This document shows, one piece after another, positions 16,120-24,285 of a stretch of DNA of 64,000 nucleotides. How positions within the stretch are numbered: position 1 is the stretch's first letter; the number at the start of each line of letters is the position of its first letter. The stretch comes from Gordonibacter urolithinfaciens (GTDB lineage: Bacteria; Actinomycetota; Coriobacteriia; Coriobacteriales; Eggerthellaceae). The stretch is from positions 1-64,000 of the forward strand of contig NZ_LT900217.1 of NCBI RefSeq assembly GCF_900199375.1. The letters are read 5' to 3'. Below the pieces are notes generated by a model. The model was not told the DNA's origin, did not search any database, and saw nothing but the letters and a program-made list of their open reading frames with translations. The position numbers and the translations under genes were made by a program.

Positions 16120-18432
16120 TCACTCCTCGATCTTATCGATGCGGCACAGCTGCGACTTGTACGACGCGCCGAGCCCCGACTTGCCCGGCCGCATGGGCAC
16201 GAGCTGGTTGATGTTGCTCTCGAGCGTGCCGAACAGCGTGCCGTCCTCGGGCCCGCGCTCGGGGAACCACCAGCCGTGGTCGGCCGACACCGTGTCCTTG
16301 CGGATGCGCACGCTGGTATGGGCGCGCAGGCGGGCGGAGCCCAGGTTGTTCGAGATGGTGCACCAGTCGCCGTCGGCGATGCCGTAGGCGGCCGCCGTCT
16401 CGGGGTGCACGAGGAACTCGGGCTCGGGGTGCAGGCGCCGCATGGACGGGCTCTGGCGGTGCTCCGAGTGGAAGAAGCCCCACTTGCGCGCGCCGGTGGT
16501 CAGCACGAGCGGGTACTTCTCGGCCAGCTCGGGCGCCGACACCGGGCTCTCGGGCGGCTCCTCGTACGTGGCGAACGGCGAGAAGCCGAAGTAGGCCATC
16601 TCGGCGCAGTAGAAGTTGTAGCGCCCGGTGGACGTGGCGAAGCCGGGCGTCCCGTCGGGGCGCAGCAGCCCCTTCTCGTACTTCTTGTACTCGAACTCGG
16701 GGTAGGCCCACGCACGCTCCTTGAGCGAGTCGTAGGTGAACCCGGTGCTGCGCAGCAGGTAGTCGTAGAAGTCCTGCTCGGAATCCCACGGCCGATGGTC
16801 GCGCCCGGCGAAGCGGTCGCCCAGCTCGTAGATGATGCGCTGGTCGGACTTGCACTCGCCCAGGGGCTCCACCGCCTGCGCGATGGCGCCGAGCGCGTAG
16901 GGCTGGTGCCCGGTGATGCCGATGCGCTCCGCGAAGCACGCGGCGGGCAGCAGCACGTCGGCGCAGGCGAGCGCCGTGGGCGTGAGGAACAGGTCCACCA
17001 CCACGTTGAACTCCATCTTCTGCAGCGCGGGCAGGATGCGCTGGGGCTGGGCGCCCATGCAGGCGATGGCGTTGTTCTGCATCATGAACATGGCCTTGAT
17101 GGGGTAGGGCTCGCCCGTCTCCATGGCCTCGAGCAGGGCGTCGGGGCTGATGCCGTTCATGGCCTCGAGGGCCTTGTAGCCGCCGTGGTTCTTGCGCTCG
17201 GGGTGCGGGATGGGCTCCGAGCACTCGTCCCACACCGAGCCGCGCGGCGACCAGGTGACCGACATGCCGAAGGCGGGGTCGGCCGCGAGCATGCCGCCCG
17301 GGTTCTCGAAGTTGCCGGTGAGCGCCATGAGGTCGAAGCACGCCATGCCGGTGATGAAGCCCTCGGAGGTGTGGTCCATGGCCACGCCCCACTGCAAACA
17401 GCACGACTTCGCGCGGCCGATCTTGCGGGCCGCCTCCACGATGAGGTCCTCGGGCACGCCGCAGGTCTCGGCGGCGAAGCTCACGGGATACTGGCTCACG
17501 TGCTCGGCGAACTCGTCGAAGCCGTAGCACCAGCAGCTCACGAACTCATGGTCGTAGAGATCGTCCTTGATTATCTGATCGCAGAGCGCGAGCGCCAGCG
17601 CCGCGTCGGTGCCGGGGCGCAGCTGGAACCACACGTCGGCCTTGCCCGCGAGCCAGGTGAGCGTGGGGTCCATGACGATGAGCTTGCTGCCGCGCTTCAT
17701 GCTCTCCACCACCCAGTGCCCCAGCGTGCCGTCGGAGTTGGCCACCATCGGGTTGTTGCCCCATACGAGGATGTACTCGGGAGCCTCCCAGCGGGGGTCG
17801 TCGTAGCGGTCGGGGAAGAACTGCGAGTAGTCGCACACGAACAGCCCGCCGCTCTTGAGCGCGGTGGAGAAGATGCGCGGGCCGTAGCAGGCGATGCCCG
17901 ACAGGAAGCCGGTGCCGTAGTTGGGCGTGCCCAGGTACTGGGCCATGAGCGGGCCGTAGCCGTTGATGTCGCGGCCCGTGCCCTGCGTGACCCAGATGGC
18001 CTCGTTGCCGTACTCGTCGATGACGGCCTTCATCTCGCGCTCGATGATATCGTAGGCCTCGTCCCAGCTGATGCGCTCGAACGCATTCTTGCCGCGGTCC
18101 TCCTTCGCGCGCTTCAGGGGGTACTTCAGGCGGTCCTCATGGTAGAGCATCTCCTTGAACGCCAGGCACCTCGGGCAGAGGCGCCCCTGGTTGTAGGGGT
18201 TCTCCGGGTCGCCCTCTATCTTCTCCAGCACGCCGTCCCTCACGTACATGAGCACGCCGCAGTTGTCGTGGCATCCCGGGCCCGTGCGCGCGTTCGTGCG
18301 CAGCACCGTGCAACCGTCCTCCTCCCATTGGCAGACGCGGCCGGTCGGGTCGTCCTGCGTTCGTGCCACCGGCACGTCCCCCTCGGGTGCCGCGGCGCCT
18401 TGCGGGCCCTGCTTCTCAAGCTTCTCGGACAT
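16120..18432 (-). CDS. Molybdopterin oxidoreductase catalytic subunit (DMSO reductase family)
   Basis: 770 residues. An N-terminal [4Fe-4S] site (CHDNCGVLMYVRDGVLEKIE ... RLCPRC) is followed by the molybdopterin domains (RISWDEAYDIIE, ILVWGNNPMVANSDG, GTDAALALALC) and the C-terminal dinucleotide-binding domain (LTTGARKWGFFHSEHRQSP). There is no Tat signal, so it works in the cytoplasm. Eggerthellaceae carry many such enzymes, some of which dehydroxylate catechols; I cannot assign a substrate. The two-cluster ferredoxin gene follows with overlapping stop and start. It is transcribed from the left half of the symmetric promoter region at 18461-18632. Confidence 0.82.
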   Translation of the reverse strand: MSEKLEKQGPQGAAAPEGDVPVARTQDDPTGRVCQWEEDGCTVLRTNARTGPGCHDNCGVLMYVRDGVLEKIEGDPENPYNQGRLCPRCLAFKEMLYHEDRLKYPLKRAKEDRGKNAFERISWDEAYDIIEREMKAVIDEYGNEAIWVTQGTGRDINGYGPLMAQYLGTPNYGTGFLSGIACYGPRIFSTALKSGGLFVCDYSQFFPDRYDDPRWEAPEYILVWGNNPMVANSDGTLGHWVVESMKRGSKLIVMDPTLTWLAGKADVWFQLRPGTDAALALALCDQIIKDDLYDHEFVSCWCYGFDEFAEHVSQYPVSFAAETCGVPEDLIVEAARKIGRAKSCCLQWGVAMDHTSEGFITGMACFDLMALTGNFENPGGMLAADPAFGMSVTWSPRGSVWDECSEPIPHPERKNHGGYKALEAMNGISPDALLEAMETGEPYPIKAMFMMQNNAIACMGAQPQRILPALQKMEFNVVVDLFLTPTALACADVLLPAACFAERIGITGHQPYALGAIAQAVEPLGECKSDQRIIYELGDRFAGRDHRPWDSEQDFYDYLLRSTGFTYDSLKERAWAYPEFEYKKYEKGLLRPDGTPGFATSTGRYNFYCAEMAYFGFSPFATYEEPPESPVSAPELAEKYPLVLTTGARKWGFFHSEHRQSPSMRRLHPEPEFLVHPETAAAYGIADGDWCTISNNLGSARLRAHTSVRIRKDTVSADHGWWFPERGPEDGTLFGTLESNINQLVPMRPGKSGLGASYKSQLCRIDKIEE

Positions 18433-18506
18433 GGCTCCTCCTCGTCATGCGGATGTTCGCCGATGCCCCGATTATAGGAGCGGGAAGGCGCATGCGGGAG
18501 CCGCGT

Positions 18507-18529
18507 TTTCCCGATAGCCTATCGGGAAA
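18507..18529. repeat. Operator-like palindrome 1
   Basis: TTTCCCGATA-GCC-TATCGGGAAA: perfect 10-bp arms with a 3-base centre. It shares the core TTTCCCGAT-N5-ATCGGGAAA with palindrome 2, 57 bases away centre to centre. Closest to the left-facing promoter. Confidence 0.8.
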
Positions 18530-18560
18530 TCCGATCACCCTGATGGCAGGCCGCGTGATC

Positions 18561-18589
18561 GGTTTTCCCGATGACCCATCGGGAAAACC
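18561..18589. repeat. Operator-like palindrome 2
   Basis: Perfect 13-bp arms GGTTTTCCCGATG and CATCGGGAAAACC around ACC. Closest to the right-facing promoter. Together with palindrome 1 it suggests a dimeric activator with one site per promoter. Confidence 0.8.
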
Positions 18590-18758
18590 GCACAAGGGCC
18601 CCGCAGGGGCGCTCCTATAATCGGGGGCATCGAAGACGAACCGCACCGGACAGGTGCTGCTCCCATAACGATTTTCCGCAGGCATTCCCCGCGTGCACTA
18701 CCGCGGCTTCGGCCCCCGAAGGCCGCGTGACCATGGAAGTTGAGAGAGGAGTTCCGTC

Positions 18759-18983
18759 ATGTGCTTCAGACCACCCACCGTCGACAACGGACCCGTGAAG
18801 TGCCCCAAGTGCGGCGCCGAGGTCGACCCGAAGGCCGACGCCTGCCCGAGCTGCGGCGCCAAGGCGGCGCCGATGCCCGGGATCCCCACGCCCCCGGGCG
18901 CTCCCACCCCGCCGCCGGTCCCCGGCGTGCCCGGGGCGCCGAAGGCGCCGAGCGTGCCCAAGCCGCCCGCACCGACCGCGTAG
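18759..18983 (+). CDS. MCFRP zinc-ribbon protein with Pro/Ala tail, copy 1
   Basis: 74 residues in three parts: an N-terminal MCFRPP, a zinc ribbon with CPKCGAEVDPKADACPSCG (two CPxCG knuckles 12 residues apart), and a low-complexity tail rich in Pro, Ala and Gly ending KPPAPTA. GAGAGGAG precedes the ATG. It is the first gene of the transhydroxylase-like operon. A second protein with the same N-terminus, ribbon and tail is encoded at 27068-27298 at the end of another molybdenum-enzyme operon. I do not know its function; metal or chaperone roles for the molybdenum enzymes are possible. An 11-base C run (18999-19009) follows its stop. Confidence 0.8.
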   Translation: MCFRPPTVDNGPVKCPKCGAEVDPKADACPSCGAKAAPMPGIPTPPGAPTPPPVPGVPGAPKAPSVPKPPAPTA

Positions 18984-19057
18984 AACCGCCGGCGCCTGCC
19001 CCCCCCCCCGAGGAGGAAGCACCGGCGCCGGACATCCAGACCAGGAGAGGAGAGAGC

Positions 19058-21682
19058 ATGGGGAACAACGTGTTGGGCACGCCCATCGTGAAGGGCCTGG
19101 GCTTCAACAGCTTCGGCATCGGCACGAACGCGTGCTCGGTCGACATCGACGAGGAGAACGATAAGATACTGCGCATCCGCCCGCTGCGCTTCGACGAGCA
19201 CTACACGCCCGAGGACCTGAACGCCTGGAAGCTCGAGGCCCGCGGAAAGACCTTCGAGCCGGGCTTCAAGACGCTCATCTCGCCGCTGTCGCTGTGCTAC
19301 AAGAAGCGCGTGTACTCGAAGAACCGCATCCCCTACCCGATGAAGCGCGTGGACTGGGACCCGGAGGGCGAGCGCAACCCGCAGAACCGCGGCACGAGCG
19401 GCTACGTGCGCATCAGCTGGGACGAGGCGTGCTCGCTCATCGCCAGCGAGATCAAGCGCGTGCACGAGGCCTACGGGCCCGCGTCGATCCTCTGCGAGCT
19501 CGACGGCCACGGCGAGACGAAGTTCGTCCACGCGCCGCACGGCTGCCAGAGCCGCATGTTCGACCTTATAGGCTCCTACACGCTGCAAACCCGCCAGCCT
19601 GACAGCTGGGAGGGCTGGTACTGGGGCGCGAAGCACATGTGGGGCATGGACCCCTTGGGGCAGAACTCGCAGATGAACAACGTTATCCGCGACGTGGCGC
19701 AAAACGGCGACGCGGTGCTCTTCTGGGGCTGCGACGTGGAGACCACGCCGCTCGGCTGGGGCGGCTACCTGGCCAGCCGCCTGTGCTACTGGTTCACCGA
19801 GCTCGGCATCAAGCAGATCCACATCTCGCCGGACGTGAACTACACCAACGCCGTGCACGCCGACAAGTGGATACCGGTCAAGCCCAACACCGACGCGGCC
19901 CTGCAGCTGGCCATCGCCTACACGTGGATCAAGGAGGGCACCTACGACCAGGCCTACCTCGACACGCACGCCGTGGGCTTCGAGAACTTCAAGTACTACG
20001 TCATGGGCGGCGAGGACGGCGTGCCGAAGACGCCGAAGTGGGCCGAGGCCATCTGCGGCGTGCCCAGCTACACCATCAAGGCGTTCGCACGCTATTGGGC
20101 CAAGCACGCGGTTTCCATCGCGCACTGCAACGGCGGCTCCTACATCCGCTCCTGCTACGCGCACGAGCCGGCGCGCCTCGAGGTGGCGCTCTTGGGCATG
20201 CAGGGCCTGGGCAAGCCGGGCGCCAACCAGTTCAAGTTCATCGAGTGGACGCTCTACGGCATGGACACCGTGACGCCCTTGCCGCCGTCGGTCGAGATCC
20301 CCGACTGCAGCCCGGCCTACCGCGGCTGGTACCGCAGCTTCCCCAAGAGCTTCATCCCCAAGACCATGATCCCCGAGGCCATCATGAACCCGCCCGTCTC
20401 CTGGTACGGCCACATCGGCGCCGGGTTCCCGCGCGAGGACCAGTTCGACGGCCCCTACACGTTCCCCCTCGAGGGCAACGAGCGCCTGCACATGATCTGG
20501 TCGGACACCCCGTGCTGGGAGACGTGCTGGAACGGCGGCAACGAGATGCAGGAGGCCCTGCGCCACCCGTCCATCGAGTTCATCGTCGTGCAGCACCCCT
20601 GGATGGAGAACGACTGCTTCTTCGCCGACGTCATCCTGCCCACGAACACGAAGTTCGAGACGGAGGACATCGGCACGGACTCCGACAACGGCCAGTGGAA
20701 CCTCGTGTACTACGAGCGCCAGGCCATCAAGCCGCGCCTGGAGTCGAAGTCCGACATGGAGGCCGTGGGCGAGGTGGCCAAGGCATTGGAGAAGTTCGGC
20801 GGCATCTACGAGAACCTCTACGAGCGCTACATGGGCGGCAAGACCTGCGAGGAGTACATCCAGGCCGGCTTCGAAAACACGGGCGCAGCCAAGAAGATGG
20901 ACTTCGAGGAGTTCAAGGAGAAGCAGTACTACCCGTTCCCCACGCGCGAGGGGTGGGAGGAGATGCCGGCCGGCCTCATCCAGTTCTACGAGGATCCGGA
21001 GGGGCACCCGCTCCAGACGCCTTCCGGCAAGCTGGAATACTACTCCACGACGCTCGCCAGCCAGTTCCCCGACGATAAGGAGCGCGGGCCCATCCCGCAC
21101 TGGGTCGACGAGGGCGCGGGGCACCAGGAGCGCCAGTACCTGGAGCGCGGCCGGAAGTACCCCTTCCTGCTGGTGTCGAACCACCCGCGGTGGCGCGTGC
21201 ACGCGAACCTCGACGACGTCACCTGGTTCCGCGAGATGGAGGAGACGTGCAAGGTGACGGGCCCCGACGGCTACAAGTACGAGCCGGTGTGGGTGCATCC
21301 GAGCGACGCGGGCCTGCTGGGCCTGGAGACGGGCGACATCGTGAAGCTGTACAACGAGCGCGGCGCGGTGCTGGGCGGCGTGCGTGTGACCGAGCGCATC
21401 ATGCCGAGCGTGGTGTACCAGGACCACGGCAGCCGCGTGGACTCGGTGGTGCTCGGCCGCGGCGGTTTGGACCGCGGCGGCGCGAACAACCTCATCGCGC
21501 CCTACGCCACCACCTCGACGCACGCGTTCGGCGAGGTGACGAGCGGTTTCCTGGTGAACATCGAGAAGGTCGACGTGCTCGCGCTGGCCGCGCAGTACCC
21601 GGAGGCGTTCGGGCGCGACTACGATCCCGGCTGCGGGCTGGTGGCCACGGCGCGCGTCGTCGACGAAGGGGAAGGGGAGTAG
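19058..21682 (+). CDS. Pyrogallol hydroxytransferase-like molybdenum enzyme, large subunit
   Basis: 874 residues of the bis-MGD family. Unlike the enzymes at 16120 and 30016 it has no N-terminal cysteine cluster. That matches the large subunit of pyrogallol-phloroglucinol transhydroxylase, which carries only molybdenum. The segment QPDSWEGWYWGAKHMWGMDP (Asp 182, Ser 183) fits my recollection of the Asp-Ser pair at the molybdenum of that enzyme. Other motifs are YVRISWDEACSLI, HAPHGCQSRMFD and VSNHPRWRVHANLDD. No Tat signal. A small subunit follows two bases later. The substrate could be a pyrogallol or catechol; the catechol dehydroxylases of Eggerthellaceae are related in family, so function is inferred only. 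Confidence 0.75.
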   Translation: MGNNVLGTPIVKGLGFNSFGIGTNACSVDIDEENDKILRIRPLRFDEHYTPEDLNAWKLEARGKTFEPGFKTLISPLSLCYKKRVYSKNRIPYPMKRVDWDPEGERNPQNRGTSGYVRISWDEACSLIASEIKRVHEAYGPASILCELDGHGETKFVHAPHGCQSRMFDLIGSYTLQTRQPDSWEGWYWGAKHMWGMDPLGQNSQMNNVIRDVAQNGDAVLFWGCDVETTPLGWGGYLASRLCYWFTELGIKQIHISPDVNYTNAVHADKWIPVKPNTDAALQLAIAYTWIKEGTYDQAYLDTHAVGFENFKYYVMGGEDGVPKTPKWAEAICGVPSYTIKAFARYWAKHAVSIAHCNGGSYIRSCYAHEPARLEVALLGMQGLGKPGANQFKFIEWTLYGMDTVTPLPPSVEIPDCSPAYRGWYRSFPKSFIPKTMIPEAIMNPPVSWYGHIGAGFPREDQFDGPYTFPLEGNERLHMIWSDTPCWETCWNGGNEMQEALRHPSIEFIVVQHPWMENDCFFADVILPTNTKFETEDIGTDSDNGQWNLVYYERQAIKPRLESKSDMEAVGEVAKALEKFGGIYENLYERYMGGKTCEEYIQAGFENTGAAKKMDFEEFKEKQYYPFPTREGWEEMPAGLIQFYEDPEGHPLQTPSGKLEYYSTTLASQFPDDKERGPIPHWVDEGAGHQERQYLERGRKYPFLLVSNHPRWRVHANLDDVTWFREMEETCKVTGPDGYKYEPVWVHPSDAGLLGLETGDIVKLYNERGAVLGGVRVTERIMPSVVYQDHGSRVDSVVLGRGGLDRGGANNLIAPYATTSTHAFGEVTSGFLVNIEKVDVLALAAQYPEAFGRDYDPGCGLVATARVVDEGEGE

Positions 21683-21684
21683 CC

Positions 21685-22506
21685 ATGGGCAAGGTGTTCG
21701 TGTTCGACGTCGCCAAGTGCAACGGGTGCCGCAACTGCCAGATAGCCTGCAAGGACGAGCACGTGGACAACGACTGGTCGCCCATCGCGAGGCCGCAGCC
21801 CGACACGGGCCACTTCTGGTGCCGCATAGAGGAGCGCGTGCGCGGCCAGGTGCCGAAGGTGAGGGTGTCCTACGTCATGCACCGCTGCCAGCACTGCGCC
21901 GACGCGCCCTGCATGGCCGCGGCGCCCGAGGCGGTCTACCGCCGCGAGGACGGCCTGGTCATCGTGGACCCGGAGAAGGCGGCCGGGAGGCGCGACCTCG
22001 TGGAGGCGTGCCCCTACGGCGCGATCTTCTGGAACGGGGAGCTGGGCATCCCGCAGAAGTGCACCGGCTGCGCCCACCTCGTGGACGCCGGCGAGGTCCC
22101 GCACTGCGTGGACGTGTGCCCGCACGGCGCCCTGCGCTTCGGCGACGAGGAGGACCTCGCCGAGGAGATCGCGGCGGCGGAGGCCCTCGTGCCCGAGCGC
22201 GCCGCCGCCGACAAGCCGCGCGTATTCTACCTGAACCTGCCGAGGCGCTTCCTGGCCGGCGTCGTTGTGGACCCGGAGGCCGACGAGGTGGTGGCCGGCG
22301 CGAGGGTCACGGCCGAGAACCTGGCCACGGGCGAGGTGCTGGCGGCCGAGGCCGACGAGTTCGGCGACTTCTGGTTCCACCAGGTGGGCGCCGCCGAGTG
22401 GCGCGTGTACGCGGAGGCGGAGGGCTACCTCACCCGCGTGCTGGAGGCCTCGACCGTGGACGAGGACCGCAACATGGGCCCGGTCGAGCTGTACCGGGCA
22501 GAGTAG
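21685..22506 (+). CDS. Transhydroxylase-like iron-sulfur small subunit with Cna-type domain
   Basis: 273 residues. Residues 1-195 hold twelve ligand-type cysteines (CNGCRNCQIAC, CQHCADAPC, EACPYG, CTGCAHL ... CVDVCPHG), enough for three [4Fe-4S] clusters, not the four of DmsB; the fourth cysteine of the second group is Ala. Residues from about 200 form a separate beta-rich domain (AGVVVDPEADEVVAGARVTA, DFWFHQVGAAEWRVYAEAEG) like the Cna-type barrel at the end of the transhydroxylase small subunit. This domain plan is the strongest sign that the operon encodes a transhydroxylase relative. Translation is coupled to the large subunit. Confidence 0.8.
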   Translation: MGKVFVFDVAKCNGCRNCQIACKDEHVDNDWSPIARPQPDTGHFWCRIEERVRGQVPKVRVSYVMHRCQHCADAPCMAAAPEAVYRREDGLVIVDPEKAAGRRDLVEACPYGAIFWNGELGIPQKCTGCAHLVDAGEVPHCVDVCPHGALRFGDEEDLAEEIAAAEALVPERAAADKPRVFYLNLPRRFLAGVVVDPEADEVVAGARVTAENLATGEVLAAEADEFGDFWFHQVGAAEWRVYAEAEGYLTRVLEASTVDEDRNMGPVELYRAE

Positions 22507-22514
22507 CCGACGAA

Positions 22515-22628
22515 CCAGGGGCCGACTGTGGCCGGCCCCTGGAAGAAGAGCCTGGGAACGGCGGCCCGCCCTTGGCGGGGCCGCCGTCGAAGGGGGCTCG
22601 CATGCGCGACGTTGGCGGATGCGAGCCC
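22515..22628 (+). other. Three consecutive RNA hairpins between subunit and transporter genes
   Basis: CCAGGGGCCG / CGGCCCCTGG (22515-22542), a GGCGGCCC...GGGCCGCC type stem (about 22561-22586) and GGGCTCGCAT / ATGCGAGCCC (22594-22628). None is followed by a T run, so they look like stability or processing elements, or a staged attenuator, rather than plain terminators. A TATAAC box at about 22631 could start a separate transporter transcript. Confidence 0.6.
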
Positions 22629-22724
22629 GATATAACACGACGCGGCCGCGCTCGGGGGAAGGAGGCGGGAGGCGCGGCTTCTACAGGGGATCTGCCACGT
22701 TCTTTCTTTAAGGAGGAGAGACAA

Positions 22725-24158
22725 ATGGCACAAGAAGCGTTAACGAAGTTCTTCAGCAAAGAGGGGTTCCTGAACAAGAGGGGATTGGGCATCGTCATAG
22801 CCGTGGCCATCCTCGTGGTAGCATCGTTCGTGCCCGAGTCGCCCGACCTGTCCCACCAGGGCATCATGGCCATCGCATCGCTCTTGTTCGCCGTGTCGCT
22901 GTGGGTATGCGGCTCGTTCTCCGTGGGCGTGACGGGCATTCTGGCCCTCGTCATAGCCGTGGTCATGGGCGCGACCGACTACAAGGCCGTGTTCAGCGGG
23001 TTCGGCGTGTCGGTGGTGTTCTACGTCATCGCCATCTTCGCGCTGCCGGCGCTGCTGCTCAAGACGCAGTGGGGCGTGCGCCTCGTGGCCAAGCTGTTCA
23101 AGCTGACGGGGGAGAGCTCCGAGAAGCTCATCCTCGCGTTCATGATCGGCACGTGCCTCATCTCCACCATCATGTCCGACGTGCCTGCCGCGGTGCTGTT
23201 CATGGGTATTTCCTACGTCGTGCTCAAGGCGGCCGGCGCCCAGCCCGGCAAGTCGCGGCTCGGCAAGTGCATGATGATCGCCATCCCCATCGCTGCCGTC
23301 ATCGGCGGCGTGGTCACACCGGCCGGCAGCTCGTTCAACATGGTGGCCATGGGCGTGCTCACCGGCGCCACCGGCCAGACTATCAGCTTCCTGAACTGGA
23401 TCATCGTGGGCCTGCCCATCGCCATCCTGTGCATCCCGCTGTGTTGGTTCTCCATCGTGAAGATCCTCAAGCCCGAGCAGCTCGACTCGAGCGCCTACGA
23501 CAGCCTGCGCCAGGCGGCCGAGGACGCCGGCAAGCCCACGGGCTTCGAGGTGCGCGCGCTCGTCATGATCCTCGCGCTGCCCGTGCTATGGATCCTCGGC
23601 ACGTGGATTCCGCTGCTGAACGTCACGACCGTGGCCATCATCGGCCTGGCCATCATGATGTTCCCCGGCCTGAACCTGCTCACGTGGGACGAGTTCAGCA
23701 AGCAGGTGCCCTGGACCATCATCCTCATGATGGGCTCGGTGCTGTCGCTCGGCAACATCTTCAGCGCCTCGGGCGCCGACAAGTTCGTCACGAACCTGTT
23801 CATGAGCAGCGGCGTGGCCGACCTGAACTTCACGGTGTTCCTGTTGATCACCGTTGCGTTCATCTACCTGCTGCACACCATCGCCCCGGTGGGCGCGGCC
23901 ATCATCAGCCTGTTTTTGCCCATCCTCATCGGCATCTGCACGACGCTCGGCGTCTCCCCGGCCATCCCCACGATGCTGCTCGCCTTCATCGTGGCCGGCA
24001 ACTTCCTCTTGCCGGTGAACCCGACGCTCATCGTCACGTACGGCGAGGGGTACTACACGTTCGGCGACATGTTCAAGGCCGGTGTGATCCCCGCCATCAT
24101 CTTCTGCGTGTGCATGGTGCTCTGGGTGCCGTTCATCTGCGGCGTGCTGGGACTGTAG
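22725..24158 (+). CDS. DASS/SLC13-type anion transporter
   Basis: 477 residues with about 12 membrane helices. The paired sodium-binding signatures are recognisable as TPAGSSFNMVAMG in the first half and LLPVNPTLIVTYGEGYY in the second. The family moves di- and tricarboxylates or sulfate with sodium. Its position directly after the transhydroxylase-like subunits suggests it imports the substrate or a related anionic aromatic or organic acid. AAGGAGGAG is eight bases before the ATG, and a strong terminator follows at 24205-24235. Confidence 0.8.
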   Translation: MAQEALTKFFSKEGFLNKRGLGIVIAVAILVVASFVPESPDLSHQGIMAIASLLFAVSLWVCGSFSVGVTGILALVIAVVMGATDYKAVFSGFGVSVVFYVIAIFALPALLLKTQWGVRLVAKLFKLTGESSEKLILAFMIGTCLISTIMSDVPAAVLFMGISYVVLKAAGAQPGKSRLGKCMMIAIPIAAVIGGVVTPAGSSFNMVAMGVLTGATGQTISFLNWIIVGLPIAILCIPLCWFSIVKILKPEQLDSSAYDSLRQAAEDAGKPTGFEVRALVMILALPVLWILGTWIPLLNVTTVAIIGLAIMMFPGLNLLTWDEFSKQVPWTIILMMGSVLSLGNIFSASGADKFVTNLFMSSGVADLNFTVFLLITVAFIYLLHTIAPVGAAIISLFLPILIGICTTLGVSPAIPTMLLAFIVAGNFLLPVNPTLIVTYGEGYYTFGDMFKAGVIPAIIFCVCMVLWVPFICGVLGL

Positions 24159-24204
24159 GACTTCCCACCGCGTTTGGCGCCAGCCACCTCGGCGCCGCAC
24201 TATG

Positions 24205-24235
24205 GGCTCCCCGGCGAGATCCGGGGAGCCTTTTT
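24205..24235 (+). terminator. Intrinsic terminator after the DASS transporter
   Basis: Perfect 10-bp stem GGCTCCCCGG / CCGGGGAGCC with a six-base loop, followed by TTTTT. It closes the operon that starts at 18759. Confidence 0.92.
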
Positions 24236-24285
24236 CAACTACGACGATCCGCGGGGCGCATCCCCTGCGGCGAAGGGAGTATTTC

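Larger units (their letters stand above)
18461..18632. promoter_or_regulatory. Mirror-symmetric divergent promoter of two molybdenum-enzyme operons
   Basis: Both ends carry the same sequence in opposite orientation: CGATGCCCCGATTATAGGAG (from 18461) and its near-exact complement GCTCCTATAATCGGGGGCAT (from 18611). Each contains a TATAAT -10 box, facing left at 18471-18476 and right at 18616-18621. Between them are two long palindromes (18507-18529, 18561-18589) and a third dyad CCGATCAC / GTGATCGG (18531-18538 with 18555-18562). The palindromes are centred about 50 bases upstream of each expected transcription start, a position typical of activator sites. Both operons are therefore probably induced together by one protein. 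Confidence 0.75.

Noticed and set aside
18698-21523. 941-codon open frame on the minus strand opposite the transhydroxylase-like gene
   Set aside because: Val/Leu/His/Arg-rich shadow of a real gene with full domain structure on the plus strand.
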